A stretch of DNA of 64,000 bases from Neobacillus sp. DY30 (GTDB lineage Bacteria > Bacillota > Bacilli > Bacillales > Cytobacillaceae): the NCBI RefSeq assembly GCF_030123065.1, contig NZ_CP126093.1, positions 4,284,001-4,348,000 on the forward strand. Reading direction: 5' to 3'. Position 1 is the first letter of the stretch; every line of letters begins with the position of its first letter. This document shows positions 18,375 to 28,324 of this stretch, in pieces. The position numbers and the translations under genes are program-made. A model generated the notes under the pieces. It worked only from the letters and a program-made list of their open reading frames with translations, was not told where the DNA came from and ran no database searches.

Positions 18375-18917
18375 TGCTTCCTTGAGTTGATTTAGCTGTT
18401 CGGTTAAGGCTCGAAAGGCTGTTTTGTCCTGCTTATCAAGGGCTTCATCAATTAATTGAAGCAGCTTCTCACGTTGAAACCTTTCAATACTGTTTTGCAA
18501 AAATTGCTCTGCTATAATCCCGTCTTTTTCATTTACTTGAAGGTGTTTTGGAACAAATGGGTTTTCCTCTAATACAGCAGCGTATTGGTGTGCTTGATTG
18601 GATGCATGAAAGTTTAATTGAATAAAAATATCTTCGTCACGATTTAACCGAATATCATGAAAGGATTTTTCAGCATCAGTCGTCATAACATTCTCTTTAT
18701 AAAAGCGAAACGGTACTTTATCAACACAATGAGTTGACATGATCAGCCCACGCGGACAATACTGTGCTTGCTCTACAAAATGAACCTTCTCCATTAATTG
18801 GTCGTGACTCATTAAATAATTTAGAATCCAAACACACTCTCTTCGTTTTAATTGATAATGATTTAAAAACCAGCGAATAAAGTCCTTTTTCTCGTTGACA
18901 GAAACAGGGGTTGCCAT
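18351..18917 (-). CDS. ypiB: YpiB, UPF0302 family protein
   Basis: A 188-residue UPF0302/YpiB protein with conserved [23 protein letters not shown] and CPRGLIMST. It is soluble with no signal; the C-terminal third is a charged helix pair. A GGAGGG site precedes the ATG. It lies between ypiA and ypiF as in B. subtilis, where the protein is linked to the TPR protein YpiA by position only. Its last codons form one arm of a terminator. Confidence 0.88.
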   Translation of the reverse strand: MATPVSVNEKKDFIRWFLNHYQLKRRECVWILNYLMSHDQLMEKVHFVEQAQYCPRGLIMSTHCVDKVPFRFYKENVMTTDAEKSFHDIRLNRDEDIFIQLNFHASNQAHQYAAVLEENPFVPKHLQVNEKDGIIAEQFLQNSIERFQREKLLQLIDEALDKQDKTAFRALTEQLNQLKEAEQNGSLR

Positions 18918-18953
18918 ATGATAGATTCCCTCCTCTGTATATTCAGCTTTTTA

Positions 18954-20219
18954 TTAATTCTCTCTACTGATTAGACGGTCAAGCAAATCAGCATACTCTC
19001 CATTTGTTGGATCACCTTTTTGTAACTGTTTAAAAATTTCGGCAGCAAGGTCGATTTTTCCTTCCTCAATTAAAAAATAACCATAATCGTTCAAAAATGC
19101 TTCATTATTGTTAAAAAAAGTATATGCACTTTCATATTTGTCTAATGCATCAGAATATTCCTCTAACTTATCGTAGGCTAGAGCAGCATCCCAGAGGAGC
19201 TGGGGTTCCTCATCTTCTACAAAATCGAGTTGTGATATTAAATCAATTACAGCTTCATACCTCTCTTGCTGAAAGAAAAGCTTATTTAAAGTTAATGCAG
19301 CTTCAGTAAATCCTGGGTCTAATGCAAGTGCCTCACGGAAGTATTGTTCTGCGAGCTCCGGTTTTGCGAGCTTAATGGCAATTTTTCCGCCAAAGAAAAA
19401 TAAATCCTTGTTAAATTCATCTTGTTTAATACCTTCTTGCACTACGTTTAAGCTATTTTCTAGTTCTTCTTCCCGTTCAAAAGCCTTTGCTAGATGTAGA
19501 TATAGGGAATGGTATTCTGGGTCCAGCTCTTTTAATTCCTCGAACTTTTCGATGGCAGTCCGATTATATCCTGCTTGAAGTGCTGTAAAGGCGTATCCAA
19601 ATAGTGTATTAATCTCTAATTTCTCATCATTGGCTCTGTCATAATAGATTAGCGCTTCTTCAAATTCGCCAGAGGCACTTAGAAGCTCAGCCATTCGCTG
19701 GTAAATACTCACTCCAGCAATTTCTTGATGTTCCTTTAAAACAGCCTCATATGATTTCAGAGCCTTCGTTACTTCACCTTGTTCACTATAGAGTTCACCA
19801 AGTGCAAAATCAATGATAACCTCATCTGGCAGTATATCCTTTGCTTGTTGCAGTTTCCTTTCACATACCTCATATAAACCTTGAACTTGATACAAATCTG
19901 CTAAAAGCAAGAGAGATTGTCCAAAGCTGGGGTCGTGTTCGGAGATTTTTTCTAATTCAAGAATGGCTTGTTCCTCATCGCCTGCATCGACTAATATTTC
20001 AGCCAGTAATACAAGCAGTTCACCCTCTTCAGGATAAATGGTTAATAGGTTTTCAACTAATGCCTTTGATTCAGCTAAAAATCCAAACTGGAACATTTCT
20101 TCAGCAAGAAGGAATTTTTCATCGGGCTGACCTTTGGTTAATACAACATTATATTCATTTATAGCCTCATTATGTTGGCCGTTTTCCAACATTGTAATAA
20201 TTTTATTCACTCTGTCCAT
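18954..20219 (-). CDS. ypiA: TPR-repeat protein YpiA
   Basis: A 421-residue protein made almost wholly of 34-residue tetratricopeptide repeats (about ten to twelve), for example LLLADLYQVQGLYEVCERKL and LYLHLAKAFEREEELENSL. It has no signal or membrane segment and is very acidic. TPR folds act as protein docking surfaces, but the partner is unknown. The order aroA-ypiA-ypiB-ypiF matches B. subtilis except for the inserted gene at 20251-21150. Confidence 0.9.
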   Translation of the reverse strand: MDRVNKIITMLENGQHNEAINEYNVVLTKGQPDEKFLLAEEMFQFGFLAESKALVENLLTIYPEEGELLVLLAEILVDAGDEEQAILELEKISEHDPSFGQSLLLLADLYQVQGLYEVCERKLQQAKDILPDEVIIDFALGELYSEQGEVTKALKSYEAVLKEHQEIAGVSIYQRMAELLSASGEFEEALIYYDRANDEKLEINTLFGYAFTALQAGYNRTAIEKFEELKELDPEYHSLYLHLAKAFEREEELENSLNVVQEGIKQDEFNKDLFFFGGKIAIKLAKPELAEQYFREALALDPGFTEAALTLNKLFFQQERYEAVIDLISQLDFVEDEEPQLLWDAALAYDKLEEYSDALDKYESAYTFFNNNEAFLNDYGYFLIEEGKIDLAAEIFKQLQKGDPTNGEYADLLDRLISREN

Positions 20220-20250
20220 TATCTCTTATCCTCTCGGTTCCCTTAATTAA

Positions 20251-21150
20251 CTATAATGCAAAATAAGATGGGATTCGCACCTTAACATATTCCCCATATC
20301 CGGGTTTAAATAAAACCTCTTCCCCTGCACGTACTACTTTCCCCTTATTTACTGTCACTGCAAGTCTATCACTATGATAATGAAATAATGTCATTTCATC
20401 AACATTCATGATTTCTCGTGCTTTTAGATATAAATTATAACTAACTTCTGCTCCATGCAACAAACTTGCCTTTTGAGGATATAAACCGATTTTATTTAAT
20501 ACTGGAACGGACAATGGCTGATTCTCTTTCACTTCCTCAAGGACGGCAGGAATTTTTTCATTTTCCATTATACCCTTCCATTTCGACAAAGCCCTTCTTG
20601 CATCCTTCCTTAGATGATTAGAAATTAATGGAATCAGCGGGCAATTATAAGGAAAAAGTGCCTCTCTAATCCATCCCCATGGAATCCTTGTTAGTTCATC
20701 AAGGTCCTCTACATCGATAAAAATGGCAGGAATCCTTTCTTTCTTACATTTCCTGATAAATGAGGGAGTTAAAAGGCGCAACGGAATTTTTACACTGATT
20801 AAATAATCGATAGGACTGCTAATGAGAGCCGTTTTATTTTCTCTTATCTTTTCTGTCAATTCACTTTCAAATGCGATCGAAGTGCAAGTGAGTATTGTGG
20901 TACATCCTTTCAAAAGAAAGTTCTCAACCATGTATTTTCGAAATTCCTGAAAGGAGGCAGTAAGAGGTATCCTTGTATCCAAAATTACATAAGACGGGGT
21001 CATGATATAAGAATCAGCATTCATTCTTATAAGCTTATTATGGTGTATATGTTCTTTCTTTGCAGCAATTTGGCCCCCCTCAATCAAAAGCGATAATTTG
21101 GTAAGTTTCGTTTCCTTGAGGATATTAGCATTTTCAATGATATAACCCAT
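20251..21150 (-). CDS. Unrecognised amidohydrolase-like protein lacking metal ligands
   Basis: A 299-residue protein. The N-terminal ~60 residues (YIIENANILKETKL...LIEGGQIAAKK) and the C-terminal end (TVNKGKVVRAGEEVLFKPG) look like the composite beta-sandwich of metal-dependent hydrolases such as dihydroorotase and deacetylases. The strand that should carry HxH reads LDTRIPL, and no HxxH or catalytic Asp is evident, so a catalytic role is doubtful. It has no membrane segment, is rich in Lys and Ile, and is not in B. subtilis at this spot. The aroA terminator upstream argues that it is a separate unit or shares ypiA transcription. Function unknown. Confidence 0.6.
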   Translation of the reverse strand: MGYIIENANILKETKLTKLSLLIEGGQIAAKKEHIHHNKLIRMNADSYIMTPSYVILDTRIPLTASFQEFRKYMVENFLLKGCTTILTCTSIAFESELTEKIRENKTALISSPIDYLISVKIPLRLLTPSFIRKCKKERIPAIFIDVEDLDELTRIPWGWIREALFPYNCPLIPLISNHLRKDARRALSKWKGIMENEKIPAVLEEVKENQPLSVPVLNKIGLYPQKASLLHGAEVSYNLYLKAREIMNVDEMTLFHYHSDRLAVTVNKGKVVRAGEEVLFKPGYGEYVKVRIPSYFAL

Positions 21151-21231
21151 CCTACCACCCTTTTCACAACTTTCCTTCTTAAGACAAGCTATGAATTATT
21201 CTTAAAAACTATGACAGGAAAATATAGACAG

Positions 21232-21257
21232 AAAAAAAGCTGCACAAAGGCAGCTTA
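21232..21257 (-). terminator. Terminator of the aromatic operon
   Basis: AAGCTGC, a short loop and GCAGCTT followed by TTTTTTT on the minus strand. It overlaps the stop of aroA and closes the aroC-aroA run. Confidence 0.8.
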
Positions 21258-22544
21258 TTTTTTAAGGCTATTTAAATGATTAAAGAAGTTCGGATAAGAA
21301 ACTGAGATTGCTTCAGGATCCTCAAGCTCTACTTGGTCCTTACACAGTAATGAGGCGATTGCGAGCATCATCCCAATTCTATGGTCACCATGACTGGATA
21401 CTTTTCCACCTCTTAGTGTGGATCCCCCATGAATTATCATACCATCATCAGTCGCTTCTATTGAAGCGCCCAGTTTTGTTAATTCCTGAACGACAGTATC
21501 GATTCGGTTAGTTTCTTTGACCTTGAGCTCTGAAGCATCCTTAATTATTGTGGTTCCTTCAGCTTGTGTCGCTAATAGGGCAATAATCGGAATTTCATCA
21601 ATTAACCTTGGGATAACATCCCCCTCAACAACAGTACCTGTTAGCCTTGAAGTATTAATTGTAATATCACCAGCTGGTTCAAAGGAGTTTTCATCATGAT
21701 TATGAATCTCTAAATTAGCTCCCATTTTCTGCATAATCTCAATGATACCCGTTCTAGTAGGATTTAGTCCCACATTCTTTAACAGAATTTCACTATCTGG
21801 GACGATCGCCCCTGCAACTAGGAAAAACGCAGCTGAGGAAATATCTCCAGGGACAAGAATATCAGAAGCAGTAAGCTTTTGACCTCCCTTTATCGTAATT
21901 TTACGATTATCCTTTTCAATTTCCCCACCGAATTTACGGATCATTCTTTCTGTATGATCGCGTGATTCCGTTTTTTCAATGATCGTTGACTCTCCCTTTG
22001 CTTGAAGACCAGCGAGGATTAGAGCGGATTTTACCTGAGCACTTGCAACAGGCATGTTATAGTGTATCGAATTTAAATGTCCGCCGCGAATACTAAGTGG
22101 AGTAAACTCTCCATCTTTTCTTCCGTCAATCTTCGCCCCCATCGTTCTCAGTGGTTCCGTTACCCTTGTCATCGGTCTTTTTCCAATCGACTGGTCACCT
22201 ATAAGCGATGAGAAGAATGGTCTGCCCGCTAAAATTCCTAACAATAATCTTATGGTTGTTCCCGAATTTCCGACATCCAATAGTTCATTCGGTTCTTTTA
22301 AGCCATCAAATCCATTTCCGTAAATCGTTAGGCCATCGTCACTTTCTTCAATTACTACTCCTAACTTTCGGAAACAAGAAATAGTACTTAAACAATCATC
22401 GCCTGGGAGGAAATTTGTAACCCTTGTTACTCCTTCGGCAATTGAGCCAAACATAACAGAACGATGTGAAATTGATTTATCTCCAGGTATTTCAATACTG
22501 CCCTTTAAACCATTCAGAGTTGGCTGTAATGCTATTAATTCCAT
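21255..22544 (-). CDS. aroA: 3-phosphoshikimate 1-carboxyvinyltransferase (EPSP synthase)
   Basis: A 429-residue EPSP synthase (called aroE in B. subtilis) that joins phosphoenolpyruvate to shikimate-3-phosphate. Motifs are [14 protein letters not shown] (Lys and Arg of substrate binding), [26 protein letters not shown] and the C-terminal [11 protein letters not shown]. The GNSGT loop without the plant-type GNAGT spacing suggests a class II-like enzyme; glyphosate behaviour is not predicted. ATG 22544 has AGGTG five bases upstream and gives the family start. Confidence 0.97.
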   Translation of the reverse strand: MELIALQPTLNGLKGSIEIPGDKSISHRSVMFGSIAEGVTRVTNFLPGDDCLSTISCFRKLGVVIEESDDGLTIYGNGFDGLKEPNELLDVGNSGTTIRLLLGILAGRPFFSSLIGDQSIGKRPMTRVTEPLRTMGAKIDGRKDGEFTPLSIRGGHLNSIHYNMPVASAQVKSALILAGLQAKGESTIIEKTESRDHTERMIRKFGGEIEKDNRKITIKGGQKLTASDILVPGDISSAAFFLVAGAIVPDSEILLKNVGLNPTRTGIIEIMQKMGANLEIHNHDENSFEPAGDITINTSRLTGTVVEGDVIPRLIDEIPIIALLATQAEGTTIIKDASELKVKETNRIDTVVQELTKLGASIEATDDGMIIHGGSTLRGGKVSSHGDHRIGMMLAIASLLCKDQVELEDPEAISVSYPNFFNHLNSLKK

Positions 22545-22568
22545 TTCATCACCTATATTCAAATCAAA

Positions 22569-23678
22569 TTATGTTCCAATCGAGGTAGCGTAGCTTGAGC
22601 AGGCATGAATACACCTTTCTGCTCGCCCACGGTCCTCTTCTGTCTGAAAACTAATAACTAATACTCCGTAAATTTCGTCTTCCCGCGTTTCTAAAATGCG
22701 GATGTTTGTTATGCTGATATTTTCTTTGGCTAAATAACCTGTAACCTCAGAAACGACACCAGGATAATCTGGTACGTCAACAAATAAATCGTAAAAGGCA
22801 GGAATTGCTCCCTTTTCTCTAACCGGGAGACCATCACGGTATTGCTTCGCCTGCAGAAAATAGCGAAAAATCTCATCACTATTTTCTTGCTCGAGTAACA
22901 ACTTTACCCAATCCATTTCTTCCTTCCATTTATCGATTAACTCTATCAAAACCTCGCGATTATGAAGTAATATATCCTTCCACATTGCGGGGCTGCTAGA
23001 AGCAATTCTCGTAATATCTCTAAACCCGCCTGCCGCTAATCGTGGAATAAGACTCTCACCTTCAGCTAACCTTTCCGTTTGACGGACGATCGATGCCGCA
23101 ATGATATGAGGAAAATGACTAACAATTCCTGTTAAGTAATCATGGGTATCAGGAGTAACAGTTAAAAATTTTGCATTTGTACCCTTGAGCCATTCTTTAA
23201 GCATTTCCACCTTGGAATTTTCAATATGGTCCTCCGGTGTAAACAGATAAAAGGCATTCTCAAAAAGGATTTCTTTTGCAGCAGACACACCACTTTTATG
23301 GGAACCAGCCATCGGATGGCCCCCGATAAAGGTGTACCCTTTTTTCTTTAAGCTTGCAGCATTGGCTACAATTTTACTTTTTGTACTTCCGGTGTCCGTA
23401 ATAATTACTTCTGGATTTAACGATTGCTCTGACAATAAGTGAATAATCGCTTCCGTTTCAATTACAGGTGCGGAAATAATAATTAAATCTGCGGTTTTGG
23501 CACCTTCAACAATATCATCAACCACTTCATCAATAACACCTAGCATTTTTCCAAGTCTAGCTTGTTCTTGATTAATGTCATAGCCCATTATGATAGCGTC
23601 TTTATGTTCTTTCTTAATACATAAAGCTATAGAACCGCCAATTAACCCAAGCCCAATAACAAAAACTCGGCCTTTCAT
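22569..23678 (-). CDS. tyrA: Prephenate dehydrogenase
   Basis: A 369-residue TyrA that oxidises prephenate to 4-hydroxyphenylpyruvate for tyrosine. The NAD site GLGLIGGSIAL is at residues 9-19, and the catalytic His region is GGHPMAGSHKSGV. The C-terminal ~75 residues form an ACT domain (DVPDYPGVVSEVTGYLAKENISI), the expected site of feedback control by tyrosine. It lies between hisC and aroA with short gaps. Confidence 0.97.
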   Translation of the reverse strand: MKGRVFVIGLGLIGGSIALCIKKEHKDAIIMGYDINQEQARLGKMLGVIDEVVDDIVEGAKTADLIIISAPVIETEAIIHLLSEQSLNPEVIITDTGSTKSKIVANAASLKKKGYTFIGGHPMAGSHKSGVSAAKEILFENAFYLFTPEDHIENSKVEMLKEWLKGTNAKFLTVTPDTHDYLTGIVSHFPHIIAASIVRQTERLAEGESLIPRLAAGGFRDITRIASSSPAMWKDILLHNREVLIELIDKWKEEMDWVKLLLEQENSDEIFRYFLQAKQYRDGLPVREKGAIPAFYDLFVDVPDYPGVVSEVTGYLAKENISITNIRILETREDEIYGVLVISFQTEEDRGRAERCIHACSSYATSIGT

Positions 23679-23689
23679 TGGTAGTCCCC

Positions 23690-24802
23690 CTAGTTCTCAC
23701 TCAGTTTCGCTTTAGTTTGTTGTGTTAAAAATTCACCTAATACTTTTAGCACCCCATCATTTTGCTCTGTAGAGCCAACGGTAATTCTTAAAGAAGAAGG
23801 AAATCCTAACGCTTTCCCTGATCTAACAATATAGCCTTTTTCCAATAAAAATTGGAACCCTTGATCAGCATCTGCATTGATATCAATTAAAACAAAATTA
23901 GTTTGAGAAGGATAATAGCTTAGATTGTGTCTTTCGCAGAAATCATAGAATTGAGTCAACCCTTGTCTATTTTTCTCCTTACAATCTTGAACAAATTCTT
24001 GGTCTTCAAGTGCAGCGATTGCAGCCACCTGTCCAAATGAATTAACATTAAAAGGTTCTCTTGCAGGTTCCAATGCTTGAATGATTGACCGGTTAGCAAC
24101 ACCATAGCCGACTCTTAGCGAGGCAAGACCATAAATTTTTGAAAAAGTTCGCAGCACGATTAAATTTGGATATTTTCTTGTTAGTTCTATGGAATCATAA
24201 TAATCATCTGCAAATACATATTCATAGTAAGCTTCATCCAGCACGACTAACACATGGGGAGGAACTTTATCTAGGAATGGTATTAATTTACTTTCTGAGA
24301 CATATGTACCCGTTGGATTATTAGGACTGCAAACCCAGACAACATTGGTATTCTGATCAATGGCAGCATACATCTGCTCTAAATCATGTTGGCCATCAAG
24401 TAATGGAATTTCCCTTATCTCTGCACCTTCAATCACAGCATTGTGTTTATATTGAGAAAAGGATGGAGTCGCCATTACGGTATTTGCCCCAGGGTGAAGC
24501 AGGGACCTTGAAATAATTTGAATAATATTATCCGATCCATTGCCAAATATTAGTTCATCCTGATTGACCTTTAAAAAGGAGGCAGTTGTTTCCCTTAACT
24601 TAGTCATATATCCATCTGGATAAATAGCAAATCCTGGTGGATTATTTTGTAGTGCAGATAAGACCTTATTTGAACATCCAAAAGGATTTTCATTTGAAGC
24701 TAGTTTAACAATCTCATCTAATTTATATTGTTTTTTAACTGACTCGATAGATTTTCCTGGCTGATATGGAGTCAGTGTTAATAATTGCTCTTTCCATCTC
24801 AT
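23690..24802 (-). CDS. hisC: Histidinol-phosphate / aromatic aminotransferase
   Basis: A 370-residue class II PLP aminotransferase. The Lys that binds PLP is in TFSKIYGLASLRVGYG, with CSPNNPTGT and LDEAYYEY upstream of it. In B. subtilis the hisC of this operon acts in both histidine synthesis and the last step to Phe and Tyr (known). Here it directly follows aroH with a 39-base gap, because trpEDCFBA is absent. Confidence 0.95.
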   Translation of the reverse strand: MRWKEQLLTLTPYQPGKSIESVKKQYKLDEIVKLASNENPFGCSNKVLSALQNNPPGFAIYPDGYMTKLRETTASFLKVNQDELIFGNGSDNIIQIISRSLLHPGANTVMATPSFSQYKHNAVIEGAEIREIPLLDGQHDLEQMYAAIDQNTNVVWVCSPNNPTGTYVSESKLIPFLDKVPPHVLVVLDEAYYEYVFADDYYDSIELTRKYPNLIVLRTFSKIYGLASLRVGYGVANRSIIQALEPAREPFNVNSFGQVAAIAALEDQEFVQDCKEKNRQGLTQFYDFCERHNLSYYPSQTNFVLIDINADADQGFQFLLEKGYIVRSGKALGFPSSLRITVGSTEQNDGVLKVLGEFLTQQTKAKLSEN

Positions 24803-24841
24803 TTATCTCCACTCCATCCTGAACTAATTTAATACTCCCGC

Positions 24842-25216
24842 CTATTTGGCCACACTATTGCCTAAGTCAGGTCTTAATACCGTTGCCCCTTCTAAATAAA
24901 CATGGACAACTTCTTCCTGTGGTACAGCTGTATTTACATGCAACATAACTCGTACACACATTTGTAAAGAATTCGGTACTGATAATTCTCTCATACAAAT
25001 AACCGGTACAAAGGTCCAGCCGGCAAACTTACGCATTGCCTTCGCAGGAAAAGCAGCATTTAGGTCATCAGTGGTTGAAATAAAAACCGAAGCAACCTGA
25101 TCTGGAAGAATATTGTTCCCCTCAATTATTTGTCTCAAAAGCTGTTCTGTTGCTGATAAAATTGCTTCTTCTGAATTACAATCTACGGTGATTGCTCCCC
25201 TCACCCCTCGAATCAT
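24842..25216 (-). CDS. aroH: Chorismate mutase, AroH type
   Basis: A 124-residue monofunctional AroH-class chorismate mutase that converts chorismate to prephenate. MIRGVRGAITV, DLNAAFPAKAMR, CMRELSVPNSL and RVMLHVNT carry the Arg, Glu and Cys residues of the trimeric active site (Arg7, Glu78, Arg90 equivalents). A GAGGGGGG site precedes the ATG. Confidence 0.96.
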   Translation of the reverse strand: MIRGVRGAITVDCNSEEAILSATEQLLRQIIEGNNILPDQVASVFISTTDDLNAAFPAKAMRKFAGWTFVPVICMRELSVPNSLQMCVRVMLHVNTAVPQEEVVHVYLEGATVLRPDLGNSVAK

Positions 25217-25234
25217 GAAAAGCCCCCCTCGTTA

Positions 25235-26305
25235 TTAAAAATTCTTGAGCTTTGTTAATAAATATTCATCCGAAAGCTCTTGAAGTTTTGGTTTCCCTAT
25301 TTGCTCTAATACTACAAATTTCACCGTTCCGCCGGCAGATTTCTTATCCTGCTTCATTTTTGCCAGCAATCGCTCACTAGATAAGTGACCTGGAATTTCT
25401 GTTTGATACCCCAGTCCTTGAACCCAAGTACTAAACTCTTCTGTATCAAAAGACAATCCTGAAACCTCTTTACTAATTTCCAAAGCAAATATCATACCAA
25501 TCATTACGGCTTCACCATGGGTGAAATTACCATAGCCCATTTCTGATTCAATGGCGTGTCCTAGTGTATGACCAAAATTCAAGTACGCACGAATTCCCGT
25601 TTCTTTCTCATCCTTAGAAACAAATTCATTTTTAATTTGAATTCCTTTTGTAAGTGATTTAAATAATTGTTCAATGGTTAAGGAATCAAGATTATGGATT
25701 TCAGCTTTCAGCCAATGATAAAAGGTTGAATCATAAATAAGTGCATGTTTAATAACCTCTGCAAAACCTGAACGAATTTCTTGCCCTGGCAGCGTATTAA
25801 GTAATTCTAAATCATAAAAAACAGCTTCTGGCTGGTGAAAAGCCCCAATCATATTTTTTCCCTGAGGATGGTTAATAGCTACTTTCCCGCCAACCGCACT
25901 ATCGTGAGCAAGGATGGTAGTTGGAATTTGTATAAATGGTATTCCTCTCATGAACGACGCTGCAACAAATCCTGATAAGTCACCTACTGCACCACCGCCT
26001 AAAGCGAGAATGACAGATTTTCTGTCGAGTTGGTTTTCTAATGCTATGGACAAGGCATTATAGTAAACATCAAACGTTTTTGCTTTTTCACCACTTGGGG
26101 CAGTATATATAACAGGATTCCATTCAGACAGAAGCGGCATGATATGATCGAGATGAATTTTTGCAACTGTTTCATCTGTAATAATTAATATTTTAGTCAG
26201 TTTTGAAAAATGATTACGTAAAAAAGGACCGATTTCATTTCTTACGCCTTCGCCAACAAACACATTATAGCTTTTGGAGCTTGTTTGAATTTGTATGGTC
26301 TCCAT
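25235..26305 (-). CDS. aroB: 3-dehydroquinate synthase
   Basis: A 356-residue NAD- and metal-dependent AroB, the second step of the shikimate pathway. Motifs are GGGAVGDLSGFVAA, PTTILAHDSAVGGKVAINHP (a common variant with H in place of Q and A in place of S), FAEVIKHALI, and NFGHTLGHAIE with metal His ligands. Its ATG overlaps the aroC stop (TAATG). Confidence 0.97.
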   Translation of the reverse strand: METIQIQTSSKSYNVFVGEGVRNEIGPFLRNHFSKLTKILIITDETVAKIHLDHIMPLLSEWNPVIYTAPSGEKAKTFDVYYNALSIALENQLDRKSVILALGGGAVGDLSGFVAASFMRGIPFIQIPTTILAHDSAVGGKVAINHPQGKNMIGAFHQPEAVFYDLELLNTLPGQEIRSGFAEVIKHALIYDSTFYHWLKAEIHNLDSLTIEQLFKSLTKGIQIKNEFVSKDEKETGIRAYLNFGHTLGHAIESEMGYGNFTHGEAVMIGMIFALEISKEVSGLSFDTEEFSTWVQGLGYQTEIPGHLSSERLLAKMKQDKKSAGGTVKFVVLEQIGKPKLQELSDEYLLTKLKNF

Positions 26306-27483
26306 TAAAATTCCCTCGCGTATTCACGCTGACGATTAATTTCTGCAGTAAATGTATCAAAACGATCACTATAAAATTGCTCGATAAGCGCATTAGCAAG
26401 TTCCCATGCGACAACACTTTCCGCAACAACCGCTGCTGCAGGAACCGCACAGCTGTCCGACCGCTCTACACTTGCCGAAAATGGCTCTTTTGAATCGATA
26501 TCCACACTCATAAGCGGCTTATATAGCGTTGGAATTGGCTTCATTACCCCACGAACAACTATCGGCATTCCCGTAGTCATACCTCCCTCAAAACCGCCTA
26601 GACGGTTCGTCTTTCGTGTATAGCCATTTTCTTGGTCCCAAACAATCTCGTCATGAACTTCACTTCCAGGCTTTCTTGCAGCTTCAAAGCCGATGCCAAA
26701 CTCTACGCCTTTAAAGGCATTGATACTTACTATAGCCGCTGCAAGCTTTGCATCTAATTTTCTATCATATTGAACATAACTTCCTATCCCCGAAGGCATC
26801 CCAGCTGCAATGACTTCTACAACGCCTCCGATTGAATCACCATTCTTCTTTGCATTGTCGATCGCATTCATCATTTCCTGCTCTACATCAGGATCTGCAC
26901 ATCGTACAGGTGAAAGCTCAGTTCGTTCCTTTAACTCATCCATTGATAAATTGAGGTTAGTTTTTGCCTTAATACCCCCAATTTCGACTACATGTGACAC
27001 AAGTGTAACACCAACTAAAGATAATAGCTTTTTAGCAACTGCACCAGCAGCTACTCTTACAGTAGTTTCTCGCGCAGATGATCGCTCTAGGACATTTCTC
27101 ATGTCTCGATGACCGTATTTTATAGCCCCATTTAAATCTGCATGCCCGGGTCTTGGTCGAGTTATTTTACGTTTGACTTCATCCTCTTGTCCCTCTATTA
27201 ATGGGTCTGCACCCATAATTTTAGTCCAATGCTTCCAGTCATTATTCTCCACTGCTAAGCAAATAGGAGATCCAAGTGTTTGACCATGACGAATTCCAGA
27301 TGTGATTTGAACCGTATCCTTTTCTATTTGCATTCTTCTTCCGCGGCCATATCCTTGCTGCCGCCTTGCAAGCTCTGTGTTAATATCTTCCGCTAATAAA
27401 GGCATTCCTGCTGGTAGTCCTTCTATTATTGTCGTTAATTGTGGACCGTGTGATTCTCCAGCTGTTAAATATCTCATTCCCAT
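26305..27483 (-). CDS. aroC: Chorismate synthase
   Basis: A 392-residue chorismate synthase (aroF in B. subtilis), FMN-dependent, making chorismate from EPSP. Signatures are [56 protein letters not shown] and the C-terminal [18 protein letters not shown] 27483 lies eight bases after AAGGGAG; the next in-frame ATG (27477) begins the classical MRYL start but has poorer spacing. First gene of the aromatic run. The cheR gene that precedes it in B. subtilis is absent. Confidence 0.97.
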   Translation of the reverse strand: MGMRYLTAGESHGPQLTTIIEGLPAGMPLLAEDINTELARRQQGYGRGRRMQIEKDTVQITSGIRHGQTLGSPICLAVENNDWKHWTKIMGADPLIEGQEDEVKRKITRPRPGHADLNGAIKYGHRDMRNVLERSSARETTVRVAAGAVAKKLLSLVGVTLVSHVVEIGGIKAKTNLNLSMDELKERTELSPVRCADPDVEQEMMNAIDNAKKNGDSIGGVVEVIAAGMPSGIGSYVQYDRKLDAKLAAAIVSINAFKGVEFGIGFEAARKPGSEVHDEIVWDQENGYTRKTNRLGGFEGGMTTGMPIVVRGVMKPIPTLYKPLMSVDIDSKEPFSASVERSDSCAVPAAAVVAESVVAWELANALIEQFYSDRFDTFTAEINRQREYAREF

Positions 27484-27673
27484 TACACTTTCTCCCTTCA
27501 ACTCATTAAAGGATTTTTATCAATATACCACAAACAGACCAATAAACCTAGTATAATTATCTGAAAATAGCATAAATTGATTGATGATTATTTATTTAAT
27601 GATAATAACAGTTAATCAATTTGTACACTATTGTTTCTGAAATATTTTTTATTTTTCATATGAATACGCATAC

Positions 27674-27711
27674 AAAAAAGGCACCTGTATAAGCTATACA
27701 TGTGCCTTTTT
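27674..27711 (-). terminator. Terminator of ndk
   Basis: AAAAAGGCACATGTATAG and its near complement form a long stem followed by TTTTTT on the minus strand, about ten bases after the ndk stop. The rest of the 27484-27720 gap is AT-rich and should hold the aroC promoter, but I see no convincing -35/-10 pair. Confidence 0.85.
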
Positions 27712-27720
27712 CTATCTAAA

Positions 27721-28167
27721 TTAGTAAATCCATTCGTTAACTAGTTTAGAGTACTCCACAACTCCTCCATCTTTAAAAAACAATCCAATTTCACGCTCTG
27801 CACTTGCAGGTGAATCTGAACCATGAATAACATTCTTTCCTACAGTCAAGCCAAAATCGCCGCGAATTGTACCAGGCGCTGCATCCTTAGGATTAGTTGA
27901 GCCCATCATTTGACGTGCAGTTGCAATAACATTTTCCCCTTGCCATACCATAGCAAAAACTGGCCCTGATGTAATGAAATCTACTAACTCACCAAAGAAT
28001 GGACGTTCTTTGTGCTCACCATAGTGCTCTTCTGCTAATTCAGTCGGAATATTCATTAGTTTTGCGCCTACTAATTGGAAACCCTTTTTTTCAAAACGAG
28101 CAACGATCTCTCCGATTAAATTACGCTGTACACCATCAGGCTTCACCATTAAAAATGTTTTTTCCAT
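27721..28167 (-). CDS. ndk: Nucleoside diphosphate kinase
   Basis: A 148-residue Ndk that transfers gamma-phosphate from ATP to NDPs through a phosphohistidine. Motifs: [29 protein letters not shown], and the active-site His in [18 protein letters not shown]. The ATG at 28167 follows AGGAGTGG; the longer upstream frame has no ribosome site and crosses the promoter. Confidence 0.97.
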   Translation of the reverse strand: MEKTFLMVKPDGVQRNLIGEIVARFEKKGFQLVGAKLMNIPTELAEEHYGEHKERPFFGELVDFITSGPVFAMVWQGENVIATARQMMGSTNPKDAAPGTIRGDFGLTVGKNVIHGSDSPASAEREIGLFFKDGGVVEYSKLVNEWIY

Positions 28168-28225
28168 GTATTCCACTCCTAATATAGTATGTATAATAAT
28201 TGCCATAGTGGGACAATCCATGAAG

Positions 28226-28254
28226 ATGTTACCATTTTTTCGAATATTTCGCAA
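28226..28254 (-). promoter_or_regulatory. SigA promoter of ndk
   Basis: TTGCGA, 17 bases, TAACAT on the minus strand, about 60 bases upstream of ndk. Confidence 0.7.
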
Positions 28255-28289
28255 GTCGAAAGCGCCTTCATATTATCAAAAACAATATA

Positions 28290-28321
28290 AAAAGAGAGAA
28301 AACAATTGTTTTACTCTCTTT
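28290..28321 (-). terminator. Terminator after hepT
   Basis: AGAGAG-t-AAAAC / GTTTT-CTCTCT stem with an AATT loop and a TTTTTAT tail on the minus strand, right after the hepT stop. Confidence 0.75.
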
Positions 28322-28324
28322 CCA

